From Planobacterium oryzisoli (GTDB taxonomy: Bacteria > Bacteroidota > Bacteroidia > Flavobacteriales > Weeksellaceae): a stretch of 64,000 bases of DNA. How positions within the stretch are numbered: the first letter of the stretch is position 1; every line of letters starts with the position of its first letter. Positions 35,580-44,308 of this stretch are shown piece by piece. The notes below the pieces were generated by a model, which searched no databases, was not told where the DNA came from, and saw nothing but the letters and a program-made list of their open reading frames with translations. The stretch spans positions 124,001-188,000 of the forward strand of contig NZ_JADKYY010000004.1 of NCBI RefSeq assembly GCF_015354315.1. Direction: 5' to 3'. The translations under genes were made by a program, and so were the position numbers.

Positions 35580-35605
35580 TTTATCCGAATTAAAAATAAA
35601 AAAAA

Positions 35606-36043
35606 CTACACCTTTAGCCGGAAGAGTCCCTGTTCGGTTTTTTGCGCCAGATCGTAGAGTGAAAATTTCTGCGCCATCGCAAACAGGTTTTCCCTAACGC
35701 TCTTGTAGTCCTGATGCACGGGGCAAGGGTTGCTATTGGAACATTCCCTAAGACCTAAACCACAGCGCGAAAATATGCCTTCGCCGTCTATTACGCGGAT
35801 GATATCATAGATCTTGAAATGGTGCAGCTTTTCTTCGAGAAAATAAAAACCACCCTGTTTTCCACGGACCGACTCGAGGATTCCTGCCTTACAGAGTTGT
35901 TGGAGGATCTTTGCCGTGAAGGCCTCGGGAGCACTGACGGCCCGGGAAATCTCACCAACATTGACTTTTTGCAGAGCCAGGCTACGCTGTCCAATGTAGA
36001 CAGAAGACTTGATTGCGTATTCACACGCCTTGGAGAACATCAT
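35606..36043 (-). CDS. Rrf2-family transcriptional regulator with Fe-S-type cysteines
   Basis: 145 residues. A winged helix occupies the first 70 or so (ACEYAIKSSVYIG, KVNVGEISRAVSAPEAFTAKILQQL, VRGKQGGFYF). Three cysteines (about 94, 101, 107) in RCGLGLRECSNSNPC match the cluster loop of IscR/NsrR-type sensors. Next to ric it is a good candidate for a nitric oxide or redox sensor controlling Fe-S repair. Its ATG overlaps the stop of the upstream membrane-protein gene by 4 nt, so it is translationally coupled to it. Confidence 0.9.
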   Translation of the reverse strand: MMFSKACEYAIKSSVYIGQRSLALQKVNVGEISRAVSAPEAFTAKILQQLCKAGILESVRGKQGGFYFLEEKLHHFKIYDIIRVIDGEGIFSRCGLGLRECSNSNPCPVHQDYKSVRENLFAMAQKFSLYDLAQKTEQGLFRLKV

Positions 36044-36429
36044 AATCCTTTAAAAAACTGCCATTTGGGAAGGATGACTAAAAGTCCGATACCCACAAAG
36101 AGAAACAGCGATGTGACGTCTGAGTAGAGGAACGTGTCGAGATAATACAAATGGAAATAAAAATGCAGGGCAGTACCTAGAGGGAACAGTAGCACTCCCG
36201 ACTTGCGGTAGAGGTAAATAAGGACAATGGAAAGTATGATCAGTAGATCCACTCCAAAGATTAGATAAAAATACCAGCCCGGAATGTCTATGTGGTTTTC
36301 CTTGCTCTGAAGAAGTTCGTCTGCATCGACGCCTACGCCCATTACAGCAAAGAGAAGCATTGCTGCCAGGGCAAGAATAAACCCCCAGCCTTTGTCCGGA
36401 GATTCCCCTCTGAAGTAGTTAGTTTCCAT
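36040..36429 (-). CDS. Four-helix membrane protein upstream of the Rrf2 gene
   Basis: 129 residues from the ATG at 36429, with four hydrophobic helices (about 17-36, 50-70, 76-95, 102-121) and short loops. The ORF could begin at a GTG five codons earlier, but that leaves almost no leader. I do not recognise the family. The 4-nt overlap with the Rrf2 regulator gene ties it to the stress set with ric. A perfect inverted repeat overlaps the likely promoter. Confidence 0.7.
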   Translation of the reverse strand: METNYFRGESPDKGWGFILALAAMLLFAVMGVGVDADELLQSKENHIDIPGWYFYLIFGVDLLIILSIVLIYLYRKSGVLLFPLGTALHFYFHLYYLDTFLYSDVTSLFLFVGIGLLVILPKWQFFKGL

Positions 36430-36446
36430 GGTGTAAAAATACACAA

Positions 36447-36471
36447 AACTTATGAGATTCCCTCATAAGTT
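36447..36471. promoter_or_regulatory. Perfect 10-bp inverted repeat before the membrane-protein/Rrf2 operon
   Basis: AACTTATGAG and CTCATAAGTT with a 5-nt spacer. Reading leftward, the right arm runs into TAAGTTTT, close to a -7 element, about 18 nt before the ATG. It may be an operator for the Rrf2 regulator. It could instead be the terminator of the lrp gene upstream, although only four T follow. Confidence 0.5.
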
Positions 36472-36501
36472 CTGTGCTCGCTTGGTATCGTACAGGGCAG
36501 A

Positions 36502-36972
36502 TTATATAGAAATCGCCTTGATTAGTCGGTTCTTGTCCGAGAGATATTCCTCCATTGAAATCATACTTTCAGTACGCATTACGTCCTGGATATCGTCAAT
36601 CTGGTAAATGATGCGTTTGGCATCTTCGGTATTCTTGGCGCGCACTTTACAGAAGATATTGTATTTGCCGGAAATTACCGACGCTTCAATTACGTTTGGA
36701 ATCTCAGCCAGTTCCTTTAACACGTCCTGGGTACGGTTGCTCTTGGTGAGAAGAATTCCTATGAATGCGGTAAAATGGTAATCCAGTTTGCCGTAGTCGA
36801 TGGTAAGGGAAGATCCCAGGATAATTCCCGCATCCTCCATTTTCTTTACCCGAACGTGAATGGTTCCTGCGGAAACATCCATTTGCTTGGCAATCTCAGT
36901 GAAAGGCATTCTGGTATTCTCCACAAGGAAGTCCAGAATTTTCTTGTCTATTTCGTCTAGTTGGTAGTTCAT
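36502..36972 (-). CDS. Lrp/AsnC family transcriptional regulator
   Basis: 156 residues. An N-terminal AsnC-type helix-turn-helix (LDEIDKKILDFL, MPFTEIAKQMDVSAGTIHVRVKKMEDAGII) is followed by the RAM ligand domain (about 70-145). Such proteins respond to amino acids. The ATG at 36972 matches the family N-terminus, and a TAAATTTG element lies 43 nt upstream. The ligand cannot be predicted. Confidence 0.92.
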   Translation of the reverse strand: MNYQLDEIDKKILDFLVENTRMPFTEIAKQMDVSAGTIHVRVKKMEDAGIILGSSLTIDYGKLDYHFTAFIGILLTKSNRTQDVLKELAEIPNVIEASVISGKYNIFCKVRAKNTEDAKRIIYQIDDIQDVMRTESMISMEEYLSDKNRLIKAISI

Positions 36973-37014
36973 TATCTTGATTGTTGTATTAATAAGGTTT
37001 ACTTGTTTTTTTTG

Positions 37015-37022
37015 CAAATTTA
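37015..37022 (-). promoter_or_regulatory. -7 promoter element of the lrp gene
   Basis: TAAATTTG on the minus strand, a perfect TAnnTTTG, 43 nt before the ATG. Confidence 0.5.
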
Positions 37023-37101
37023 CAAAAAAAACTGATAATGAAAAATCCTGATGTTATATTAACAGGTTTTAACAGACGAGGTGATAATTGTCATAAATTA
37101 T

Positions 37102-40100
37102 CTATTTAACTGTATCAATTTTTGCGGAATCAATTTTTATAGCCGTAGAGTCCGCCTTTGGTTTTTTCTTCTTTCTTTTGAAAATGGTATTGAAACTCTT
37201 ACTGTAAACAACACCCACTCCGTAGGACTGGTTCGCGCTGGTATTGGCATTTCCGGCCACAAGACCAATGTTTGAAGGTTTACTGTAGGCTCTGAAAAGA
37301 CGGGTACCGTCGTTCTTTTTGCTCCAATCGTACTCAATGATTCCTTCACCTGAGAGGTAATTGTAAGATGTTCCTTCGCTACCCCTGGAAAGCGGCACAC
37401 CAAGACCTGTTTTCACCGTCACTCTTGGCGAGAGCGCAAAGCTCACGCTTGCGTTCGCGCGGTCTCCCGTATTGGATGCCTGATCGCCCTTAAGAAAGTT
37501 CAGATCGACTTGTACCTCATTACTTATCGTATTAAAGACCGAACCCAGCTGTTTGAAAAGAATATTGTATCCGGAACTCTCCAACGTGCTACCTACGTCT
37601 AGATCAAATCCTCCGCTGTTTGCTACATTGAATGAGTTCATCACCAGAACCGATCCGAACTGGATTACTTTCTCATCCTCATTCATCATCTTGCCGGACA
37701 GAGTTTCTTTCAACTGGGAAGACAAATCGGGCGCGCTTAGTCCTAAGGCAATTTCAGGATCATTTAGCGTACCGGTAATATTGACGGCCAAAAGGACATT
37801 GATCGGAGGGAGCGTGCTTACGCCCAGATACTGACCAGCATTAGTCACCGCGCGCATGTAGTTGGCGGTGATGTCCAGAGCAGGTGTCATAGCATCCCCG
37901 TCCCAGCGCATGCTACTGCCGCGGGTTATCTGAAAGGTGCGTTCCAGTATAGCTCGTGACACGAAGGTTCCATTATCAACGATATAGCTGCCGTTCATAG
38001 TAATGTTACCGTTGGGGAACATTCTAAAGCGTAGCGGATTGGCCGCCCCGCGCACGGTGATACTACCCACATCCTCAGGGAGCATCACGTTTACGGTGGT
38101 ACCTTTGTCCACTGCGATGTTAAAATCCAATGCCATACCGGTACCCCGCTCAGGCCGTTCTTCAATGACGATTTCACCGGATTGGTTTTCTTTTAGGAAC
38201 CTAAGCATTTTAAATTCATCCACTCCCGAGGTCGAGCCCGCATTGAAGGTAAAGACACTGTTGTTAAGGGCGCGGAAAGGTTCGTTTAAATCGGTTGCGA
38301 TACTAAGACCTGAAACCGGTCCCGAAACGTAGAGGTTACCCTGTCCGTATACCCGCCCCCAGAACAGATCATAGTCTTTTTGCTGCGTATTGAGTACCAT
38401 TAGGTTGTCGGCACGCATGATGAGGTTGACTGCCATGGAAGCGAGCGTCTCAAACTGGATTACCCCCGAGATGGTGCCTCCAGAATTACTGCGGCCGTCT
38501 TTTAGGCGTACTTCGTTGAGCACGGCAAGGCCGCGGGAAAGTGGTATTACGGTATCTTCAAATTCGTAGTCTACCCCCGTGAAATTAAGCCGCATCCCAA
38601 AATCGCTCAGTGCAATGTCTCCGCTGTAGTCAATATTGTTCAGTGGTCCGGAAATGGAGAGTATGCCGTTGGCTTTTCCACGCATGTTGCCAAAAACCCC
38701 TTTTACAAATTCTTGTGTGAAGGCCAGGTCAAAATCTTTCATATCGGCCTGGATGTCCAGGGTAGGGGTAGGAGTATTGTTATCGACCGTACCCTGGACA
38801 AGCAGACTGTTACCTCCCAGGATTCCCGCAGACTCCACACGCGCATTGACGTCAAAAACGTTGGCGCGGCCACTCTTTGAGGCCTCAAGAATCACTGTGC
38901 CCATATCTTCGCCGTTCATTGTAATCCCTGCTATGGAAAGATCAATGAGCGGTTCCAGATTGCTTTGGTTCATACGTATAGCAAACTCTCCATTAGCAAC
39001 TCCTTGGATATCCATGCTGTTGCCTCCTGTTTGCATTTCCAAAAGTTTGGCAATCTGGAGATTTTGTACACTGCCCTCAGCAAAGAAGTCCTTTGCGGAT
39101 TTGAAAGTAGCTTGCTTAAGCAGTACCGAACTCTCGTCCGAATAGAGGCGCAGGTTCTCGATAAAGAAGTCTTTCTCGCCTTTACGGTAGGTGATGGAAT
39201 GGCCAAGTTCTGGGGAAGTATCCACCCTCCAGGCTACCGATCCGATTTTAATCTCGGTTGGCTCAAATTGTACTACGTAGTCTCCACGGGAATTCGTAGT
39301 CTGATTCAGGTTGATGGCATAGGATTTGAGTTCCTGGGCAATCTCCTGTTCCCTGGTTCCATGAAGGAAATTGGTAGAGAGATGTAGGCGTTGGTTGTTT
39401 TCATTTCTACCGGTAAGGACCAAATCCCTTACCACTTGCTCGTTAAGTTGTATACGGTCCACACGTGCAAAGATTTGCTCGTCGAGTTCCGCTGTATTGA
39501 TCCGGACCACGACATTGTCCACAAGGACATTTTCATCCGGCTGAAACACGTCTTCCATTGAGTACTCTCTTCCTAAATCGGAAAGCACTTGTTCTGCTTG
39601 GGTATACTGCTTCTTGTTTTTCATGCGGTATACCAGTTGAGCGGCTTCGACATTTAAAACCAGATTGTTGCTGGTGCCTTCGTACGAGCCTGAGACGCGA
39701 GCGCCCTGGGGTATCTTCAGATCGGGTAAGAAAAAATTAGCCAGACCTTGCTCCACACTAAACTCCATATTAAAGCTTTGGCCTCTGTAGAGGGTCCGGG
39801 GTGCTGGTCCCACAAGGATGCGGCCCAGACCGTTCTGTACCATACCTGCCAAATCACCAAGACGGTAATTACCGGCAATTCTACCGCGCAGAGCTCCTGG
39901 GGCATCCACCTCTGCAACACGTACGCCCCCCTGGGTATAAATCTTCACGTTTGCGGAGGGAATCTGGTAGTCACTGCCTGAAGCCATGAAACGAAGTGCG
40001 CTTACATCGGCGTTAAGTTGTAGATCGTTCAGGCTGGACATGGATATTTTTCCGTCTATGTTTCCACTGATAATTTGTGGCGAAGAAGCGCCGGTAAAAA

Positions 40101-41865
40101 AGCTCAGATTAAGCCGCTCAATGGCGGCATTGATGTCTGCCTTGATCACGGACGTTCTAAAGTCTATCAGACCTTCAACCCGGGCCATAGCCTGAGGATC
40201 GCTGATTCGGATAAGACCGTCGTAGGTTTTTTTGTTAAGCAGTCCGTCGAGTTGCAGATTGGTAAGGGTACGGCCTAGGATCTGGATCCGGTCGATGCTG
40301 GCTTTGGTCCTTATAACCATTTGATTGACATCAAAACTCTGTCCCTGGAAATTGATGCGGCCAGAAATAAGTCCTACCTGCGGCATCTTGGTTATCACTG
40401 CAGCATTCAGATCGTTAACTTCTGCAAACCCACGGTACTTGGGCGATGGAGAACTGTAATTTTCCAAAAAGAAATTTTGAAGGCGTGCCTGACCTACCCC
40501 GGTGAGTAGACGAGCCCGTGGAACGTATATCTGCTGGGGTGTTACCCGTAGCGCTCCGGTATAACGTAGGCGTCCAAAATCGTCCGCGAAATTCTTCATC
40601 TTAAGAGCGATGAAGCTCGGCAACATGGCTTTTAAGTCCCTGTAGGTGAAGTCTGTGGAGACATTATTAGTTTCAATCAGGAAATTTCCCTTCAAGAGAT
40701 TTCGAAGGCGCATAGTGGATGTGGCAATGTTTACGTTGCGGTTACCCATGACGAAATCCTCCAGATAAAAATTATTGAGAGGTCCGGAGAGTTCTCCAGA
40801 TAAACTAATGGTGCTTGGATTGTCCCACGAGGTCATGAAATAGCCCAGATCATAGCCGCTAAGCTGACTTCCAGGCATAAGGTTTATTTCAAGTCGCACC
40901 TTATCTGCGAAGTCTTGCCAGGAACCGTTGTTAAGATTGAATTTTAAATCACCCTGCAAAAGGGAGTGGCTGGTATTGAAGGTGAGATCCTTTAAGGACA
41001 GGTAGTCCTTAGTCATGGCTATCTCAGTGGAGAATGTATCTACATAATGGGTCTTTCCGTAACGCGTGGTGGTAAACGAAAGGTTATTTACCTGCGCGCT
41101 CACATTGGAGCCGTTGACCTTAACGGCAGGAGCCAGGAGATTTACGCCAGTAGCAACGAGCCAACGCCCTTCATCCCCAGCTTTATTACGGTTTATGATC
41201 GAGACTTTTGAATCCACAAGTTCCACCCGCGAGTTAAGCTGAAATGGAGGGCGGTTGGGATCCGAGGGTTTGCCTGTCTGGAAATTATCTAGATAGCGCA
41301 CAAAATTGGAGATACTGTCGCCTTCGTAGGTAATTACCTTCACATCGGCATTGGTGAGCTGCAAGGAATTAAAACTAAGTGCATTATTTTTTCCTACATT
41401 GGTCAGTAGTGAGAGCCAGTCGGAATTGGCACGAAACTCCCGTGCTTTTATAAAGTCCATGCCTTTGTAGTCCTTTATAGTAAGTCCTTTGACGGTCACA
41501 TCGCCAAAGTAGTCCACATGGATGCTCTGGGTAGTCATCTTGGCTTTAAAATCCTGATTTAACACCTCCAAAGCCTTTCGCGCAGCCCATTGTTTGGTTA
41601 CGTTAAGATTAATGGCAATTAATATGGCGATAATCAGCGATAGGCCAATCCAGAATACATAGAGGATGAGTTTCATCCACCATTTTACACTGGTCACGTC
41701 CTTGCCAGCTTGTTGGGCGAATTCCCCGGCAACCTCAACTGGGTTTTCGATGGCATCCTTAGCGAGCTCTTTGGCTTCTTCTACAGCCTTTCCCACCTTT
41801 TTAGGGATGGACTCGTTTTGCTCCTTTGAATTTTCGTTCTCGTAATTATTATCTAAATTTGCCAT
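37102..41865 (-). CDS. TamB-family translocation/assembly module protein
   Basis: 1,587 residues. A cytoplasmic N-terminus with an amphipathic Ala/Glu/Lys stretch is followed by one membrane helix (about 62-86), then a very long beta-rich body with repeating AsmA/DUF490-like segments, and a C-terminal DUF490 domain near 1150-1530. A basic Lys-rich tail ends the protein. TamB spans the periplasm and helps place outer-membrane proteins or move phospholipids. No TamA/BamA-type gene is adjacent. The ATG at 41865 was chosen because upstream codons lie inside the opposing tsaD gene. The two start codons are separated by 4 nt. Confidence 0.9.
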   Translation of the reverse strand: MANLDNNYENENSKEQNESIPKKVGKAVEEAKELAKDAIENPVEVAGEFAQQAGKDVTSVKWWMKLILYVFWIGLSLIIAILIAINLNVTKQWAARKALEVLNQDFKAKMTTQSIHVDYFGDVTVKGLTIKDYKGMDFIKAREFRANSDWLSLLTNVGKNNALSFNSLQLTNADVKVITYEGDSISNFVRYLDNFQTGKPSDPNRPPFQLNSRVELVDSKVSIINRNKAGDEGRWLVATGVNLLAPAVKVNGSNVSAQVNNLSFTTTRYGKTHYVDTFSTEIAMTKDYLSLKDLTFNTSHSLLQGDLKFNLNNGSWQDFADKVRLEINLMPGSQLSGYDLGYFMTSWDNPSTISLSGELSGPLNNFYLEDFVMGNRNVNIATSTMRLRNLLKGNFLIETNNVSTDFTYRDLKAMLPSFIALKMKNFADDFGRLRYTGALRVTPQQIYVPRARLLTGVGQARLQNFFLENYSSPSPKYRGFAEVNDLNAAVITKMPQVGLISGRINFQGQSFDVNQMVIRTKASIDRIQILGRTLTNLQLDGLLNKKTYDGLIRISDPQAMARVEGLIDFRTSVIKADINAAIERLNLSFFTGASSPQIISGNIDGKISMSSLNDLQLNADVSALRFMASGSDYQIPSANVKIYTQGGVRVAEVDAPGALRGRIAGNYRLGDLAGMVQNGLGRILVGPAPRTLYRGQSFNMEFSVEQGLANFFLPDLKIPQGARVSGSYEGTSNNLVLNVEAAQLVYRMKNKKQYTQAEQVLSDLGREYSMEDVFQPDENVLVDNVVVRINTAELDEQIFARVDRIQLNEQVVRDLVLTGRNENNQRLHLSTNFLHGTREQEIAQELKSYAINLNQTTNSRGDYVVQFEPTEIKIGSVAWRVDTSPELGHSITYRKGEKDFFIENLRLYSDESSVLLKQATFKSAKDFFAEGSVQNLQIAKLLEMQTGGNSMDIQGVANGEFAIRMNQSNLEPLIDLSIAGITMNGEDMGTVILEASKSGRANVFDVNARVESAGILGGNSLLVQGTVDNNTPTPTLDIQADMKDFDLAFTQEFVKGVFGNMRGKANGILSISGPLNNIDYSGDIALSDFGMRLNFTGVDYEFEDTVIPLSRGLAVLNEVRLKDGRSNSGGTISGVIQFETLASMAVNLIMRADNLMVLNTQQKDYDLFWGRVYGQGNLYVSGPVSGLSIATDLNEPFRALNNSVFTFNAGSTSGVDEFKMLRFLKENQSGEIVIEERPERGTGMALDFNIAVDKGTTVNVMLPEDVGSITVRGAANPLRFRMFPNGNITMNGSYIVDNGTFVSRAILERTFQITRGSSMRWDGDAMTPALDITANYMRAVTNAGQYLGVSTLPPINVLLAVNITGTLNDPEIALGLSAPDLSSQLKETLSGKMMNEDEKVIQFGSVLVMNSFNVANSGGFDLDVGSTLESSGYNILFKQLGSVFNTISNEVQVDLNFLKGDQASNTGDRANASVSFALSPRVTVKTGLGVPLSRGSEGTSYNYLSGEGIIEYDWSKKNDGTRLFRAYSKPSNIGLVAGNANTSANQSYGVGVVYSKSFNTIFKRKKKKPKADSTAIKIDSAKIDTVK
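41854..41861 (+). promoter_or_regulatory. -7 promoter element of tsaD inside the tamB start
   Basis: TAAATTTG, a perfect TAnnTTTG, ending 8 nt before the tsaD ATG. Transcription would begin almost at the start codon. Confidence 0.55.
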
Positions 41866-41869
41866 TCTA

Positions 41870-42907
41870 ATGAGCGAATCAACAGTAATTTTGGGTATTG
41901 AGTCGTCCTGCGACGACACCTCTGCAGCGGTTATCCGGGGCAATAAGATCTTGTCCAATATCGCAGCCACCCAACAGGTGCACAACGAATACGGTGGAGT
42001 AGTTCCTGAATTGGCATCGCGTGCCCATCAGCAAAACATTATTCCTGTAGTTTCAAAGGCCCTTATTCAAGCAAATATACAACAAAAAGACATTTCTGCA
42101 GTAGGCTTTACCAGAGGCCCTGGCCTCTTGGGATCTCTACTGGTGGGAACGTCTTTTGCCAAATCCCTGGCTATGAGTCTACAGGTTCCTCTTATTGAGG
42201 TGAACCACCTTCAGGCGCATATCCTAGCCCATTTCATCGAGGATGCAAATATTATGCCTCCAAAATTCCCTTTTTTGTGTCTGACGGTAAGCGGGGGACA
42301 TACGATGATTGTTTTGGTTAAAGACTATTTCCAGATGCAGATCATAGGCAAGACTATTGACGATGCCGCAGGAGAGGCCTTTGATAAGATTGGCAAGATC
42401 CTTCAGCTGGATTATCCGGCAGGACCCATAATTGATAGAATGGCCAAAGAGGGCGATCCGCTACGGTTTTCGTTTTCCAAAGCCAAGATGGAGAACTACG
42501 ACTACTCCTTTAGTGGGGTAAAGACATCCGTTCTGTATTTTATTCAGAAGCTGCTCAAAGAGGACCCAACGTTCATTCAGAGTAATATCTATGACCTATG
42601 TGCCTCGGTGCAAAAGACCATCATTGATTCACTAATGGTAAAGCTTGAAAAAGCATCGGAAGAATTAGGAGTAAAAGAAGTGGCTATTGCTGGAGGGGTC
42701 TCAGCCAATTCGTTTTTGCGCGCAGAGATGAAAAAAAGGGAAGAGACTTTAGGATGGAATACCTACATCCCTAAATTTGAATACACCACAGACAATGCGG
42801 CAATGATAGCCATGGTGGCAAGTCTGAAATTCGAGCGGGGAGAATTTTGTGATCTGGATGTTTCCGCCGCCGCCCGCTACGATCTTATACAGGATTTTAC
42901 AAAATAG
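41870..42907 (+). CDS. tsaD: tRNA N6-threonylcarbamoyladenosine transferase TsaD
   Basis: 345 residues with the Kae1/Qri7/TsaD fold: GIESSCDDTSAAV at the start, the metal-binding HLQAHILAH (about 111-119), SGGHTMIV near 138, DDAAGEAFDK and AGGVSANSFLR. It transfers the threonylcarbamoyl group to A37 of ANN-decoding tRNAs, the modification that MtaB (also in this window) then methylthiolates. rsmE begins 2 nt after its stop. The leader appears extremely short. Confidence 0.97.
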   Translation: MSESTVILGIESSCDDTSAAVIRGNKILSNIAATQQVHNEYGGVVPELASRAHQQNIIPVVSKALIQANIQQKDISAVGFTRGPGLLGSLLVGTSFAKSLAMSLQVPLIEVNHLQAHILAHFIEDANIMPPKFPFLCLTVSGGHTMIVLVKDYFQMQIIGKTIDDAAGEAFDKIGKILQLDYPAGPIIDRMAKEGDPLRFSFSKAKMENYDYSFSGVKTSVLYFIQKLLKEDPTFIQSNIYDLCASVQKTIIDSLMVKLEKASEELGVKEVAIAGGVSANSFLRAEMKKREETLGWNTYIPKFEYTTDNAAMIAMVASLKFERGEFCDLDVSAAARYDLIQDFTK

Positions 42908-42909
42908 AT

Positions 42910-43608
42910 ATGAATCTTTTTTTTGGTGAAATAGACACAGAGGTGCGTATCGCTCCTGAAGAACAGCAGCATATACTAAAGGTCCTACGCCTTGGTTCGG
43001 GAGACCCTATTGCAGTTACCGACGGTAAAGGGCAGATAGCAAGTGGACTTCTTAGAGTAGAAGGAAAGAAAGCACTAATAGAGCATACTACCCTTCGCAA
43101 GGAGCCCTTTCCATTTGTGCCGGCACTGCACCTTGCAATTGCTCCAACAAAAAACATCGATCGAACCGAATTTTTCCTTGAGAAGGCTACCGAAATGGGA
43201 GTGGATAAAGTGACTTTTATTCAGTGCGATCATTCCGAGCGGAAGCAAATCAACATTGAAAAACTGCAGCGCCAGGCTATTGCGGCGTGTAAACAGTCCC
43301 GTAGGGTCTATTTTCCTGAAGTGGAGGGGCTTATTTCTTTTAAAAGTTTTATTGAAACAATCATACCAGGGCGCACCTTTGTAGCGCATTGTAACAATCA
43401 GTTGGAGAGACATGAGCTCAGTGGTTTGCCTTTACTGGAGAAAATCACTATTCTGATCGGACCCGAAGGTGATTTCAGTGCTGGAGAAATTGCGCTTTTA
43501 CAAGAGAAAGGAGTAGGAGGAATTTCTCTCGGTTTCCAAAGGCTACGAACCGAGACCGCTGGATTGTATGTGGCCGCCTGGAATTACCAGCGCATGTCCT
43601 TGGATTAG
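42910..43608 (+). CDS. rsmE: 16S rRNA (uracil-1498-N3)-methyltransferase RsmE
   Basis: 232 residues. An N-terminal PUA-like beta domain (about 1-70) is followed by a SPOUT methylase with the knot motifs IGPEGDFSAGEI and LGFQRLRTETA near the C-terminus. It methylates U1498 of 16S rRNA. It is directly downstream of tsaD in the same operon, and its stop codon overlaps that of the convergent TrmH-type gene by 4 nt. Confidence 0.95.
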   Translation: MNLFFGEIDTEVRIAPEEQQHILKVLRLGSGDPIAVTDGKGQIASGLLRVEGKKALIEHTTLRKEPFPFVPALHLAIAPTKNIDRTEFFLEKATEMGVDKVTFIQCDHSERKQINIEKLQRQAIAACKQSRRVYFPEVEGLISFKSFIETIIPGRTFVAHCNNQLERHELSGLPLLEKITILIGPEGDFSAGEIALLQEKGVGGISLGFQRLRTETAGLYVAAWNYQRMSLD

Positions 43609-44267
43609 TGGTTATTTTCTGCGTAGGCACGTAATATAGCCTCTCCACTGGGGATGGAATTCTTTGCCCAACGTATTTTAAGTTCGAGTTTTTTTTCTTC
43701 CGAAAGCAGATAAGGCAGCTCCGAATGCCTTAGCTTTTCGCGCAGCTGGTAAAAACAAATTCCTGCAGCCACCGAGACATTGAAACTTCGCGTGAGGCCA
43801 TACATTGGAATTTTTACGGTTAAGTCCGCTGCATCCAAGATCTTTTGTGATACTCCTTCTTTCTCCGTTCCAAAGAATAGGGCCATAGGTCCAGTAACTT
43901 GCATGTCCGGAAGATCAAGTGCGTCCCGCTCCGGTGATATTGCCAGTATCTGATATCCTTTTTTCTTCAAGGTTTCTACAGGATCTAGCTCCTGACCAAT
44001 ACGCTCTACTTCCACCCATGTTTCCGCTCCCTTGGTGACGGTTAAGTTGGGGTCAAATACATTTCTATTTTCCAGGCTTAGTACGCGGTGGATTCCGCAG
44101 GCCTCGGCGCTGCGCACCACCGCAGCGGCATTGCGGAATTGGTACACGTCTTCCAGTACCGGAAGGACATAGTCTGTGCTTTTTTCGGCATGCTCGAGGA
44201 TGGTTTGTAGCCTTTTGGGGGTAAGAAATGTACTTAAATAGGAAAATGTTTCTTCAAGGTGGTTCAT
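43605..44267 (-). CDS. TrmH-family tRNA/rRNA 2'-O-methyltransferase
   Basis: 220 residues. The SPOUT core has QFRNAAAVVRSAEACGIHRV (about 45-64), LFFGTEKEGVS (about 130-140) and the knot segment MYGLTRSFNVSVAAGICFYQLR. An N-terminal extension and basic C-terminus resemble TrmH, which methylates G18 of tRNA. The ATG at 44267 is preferred to an upstream TTG. The 3' end overlaps rsmE tail to tail. Confidence 0.9.
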   Translation of the reverse strand: MNHLEETFSYLSTFLTPKRLQTILEHAEKSTDYVLPVLEDVYQFRNAAAVVRSAEACGIHRVLSLENRNVFDPNLTVTKGAETWVEVERIGQELDPVETLKKKGYQILAISPERDALDLPDMQVTGPMALFFGTEKEGVSQKILDAADLTVKIPMYGLTRSFNVSVAAGICFYQLREKLRHSELPYLLSEEKKLELKIRWAKNSIPSGEAILRAYAENNH

Positions 44268-44271
44268 AGCA

Positions 44272-44303
44272 TTGTACAGATGCTGCAAATTAACGTATTT
44301 TTG
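44272..44303 (+). promoter_or_regulatory. Promoter of the asparaginase gene
   Basis: TTG (44272-44274), a 21-nt spacer, then TATTTTTG (44296-44303). The ATG begins only 5 nt after the -7 element. Confidence 0.6.
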
Positions 44304-44308
44304 GGTAC

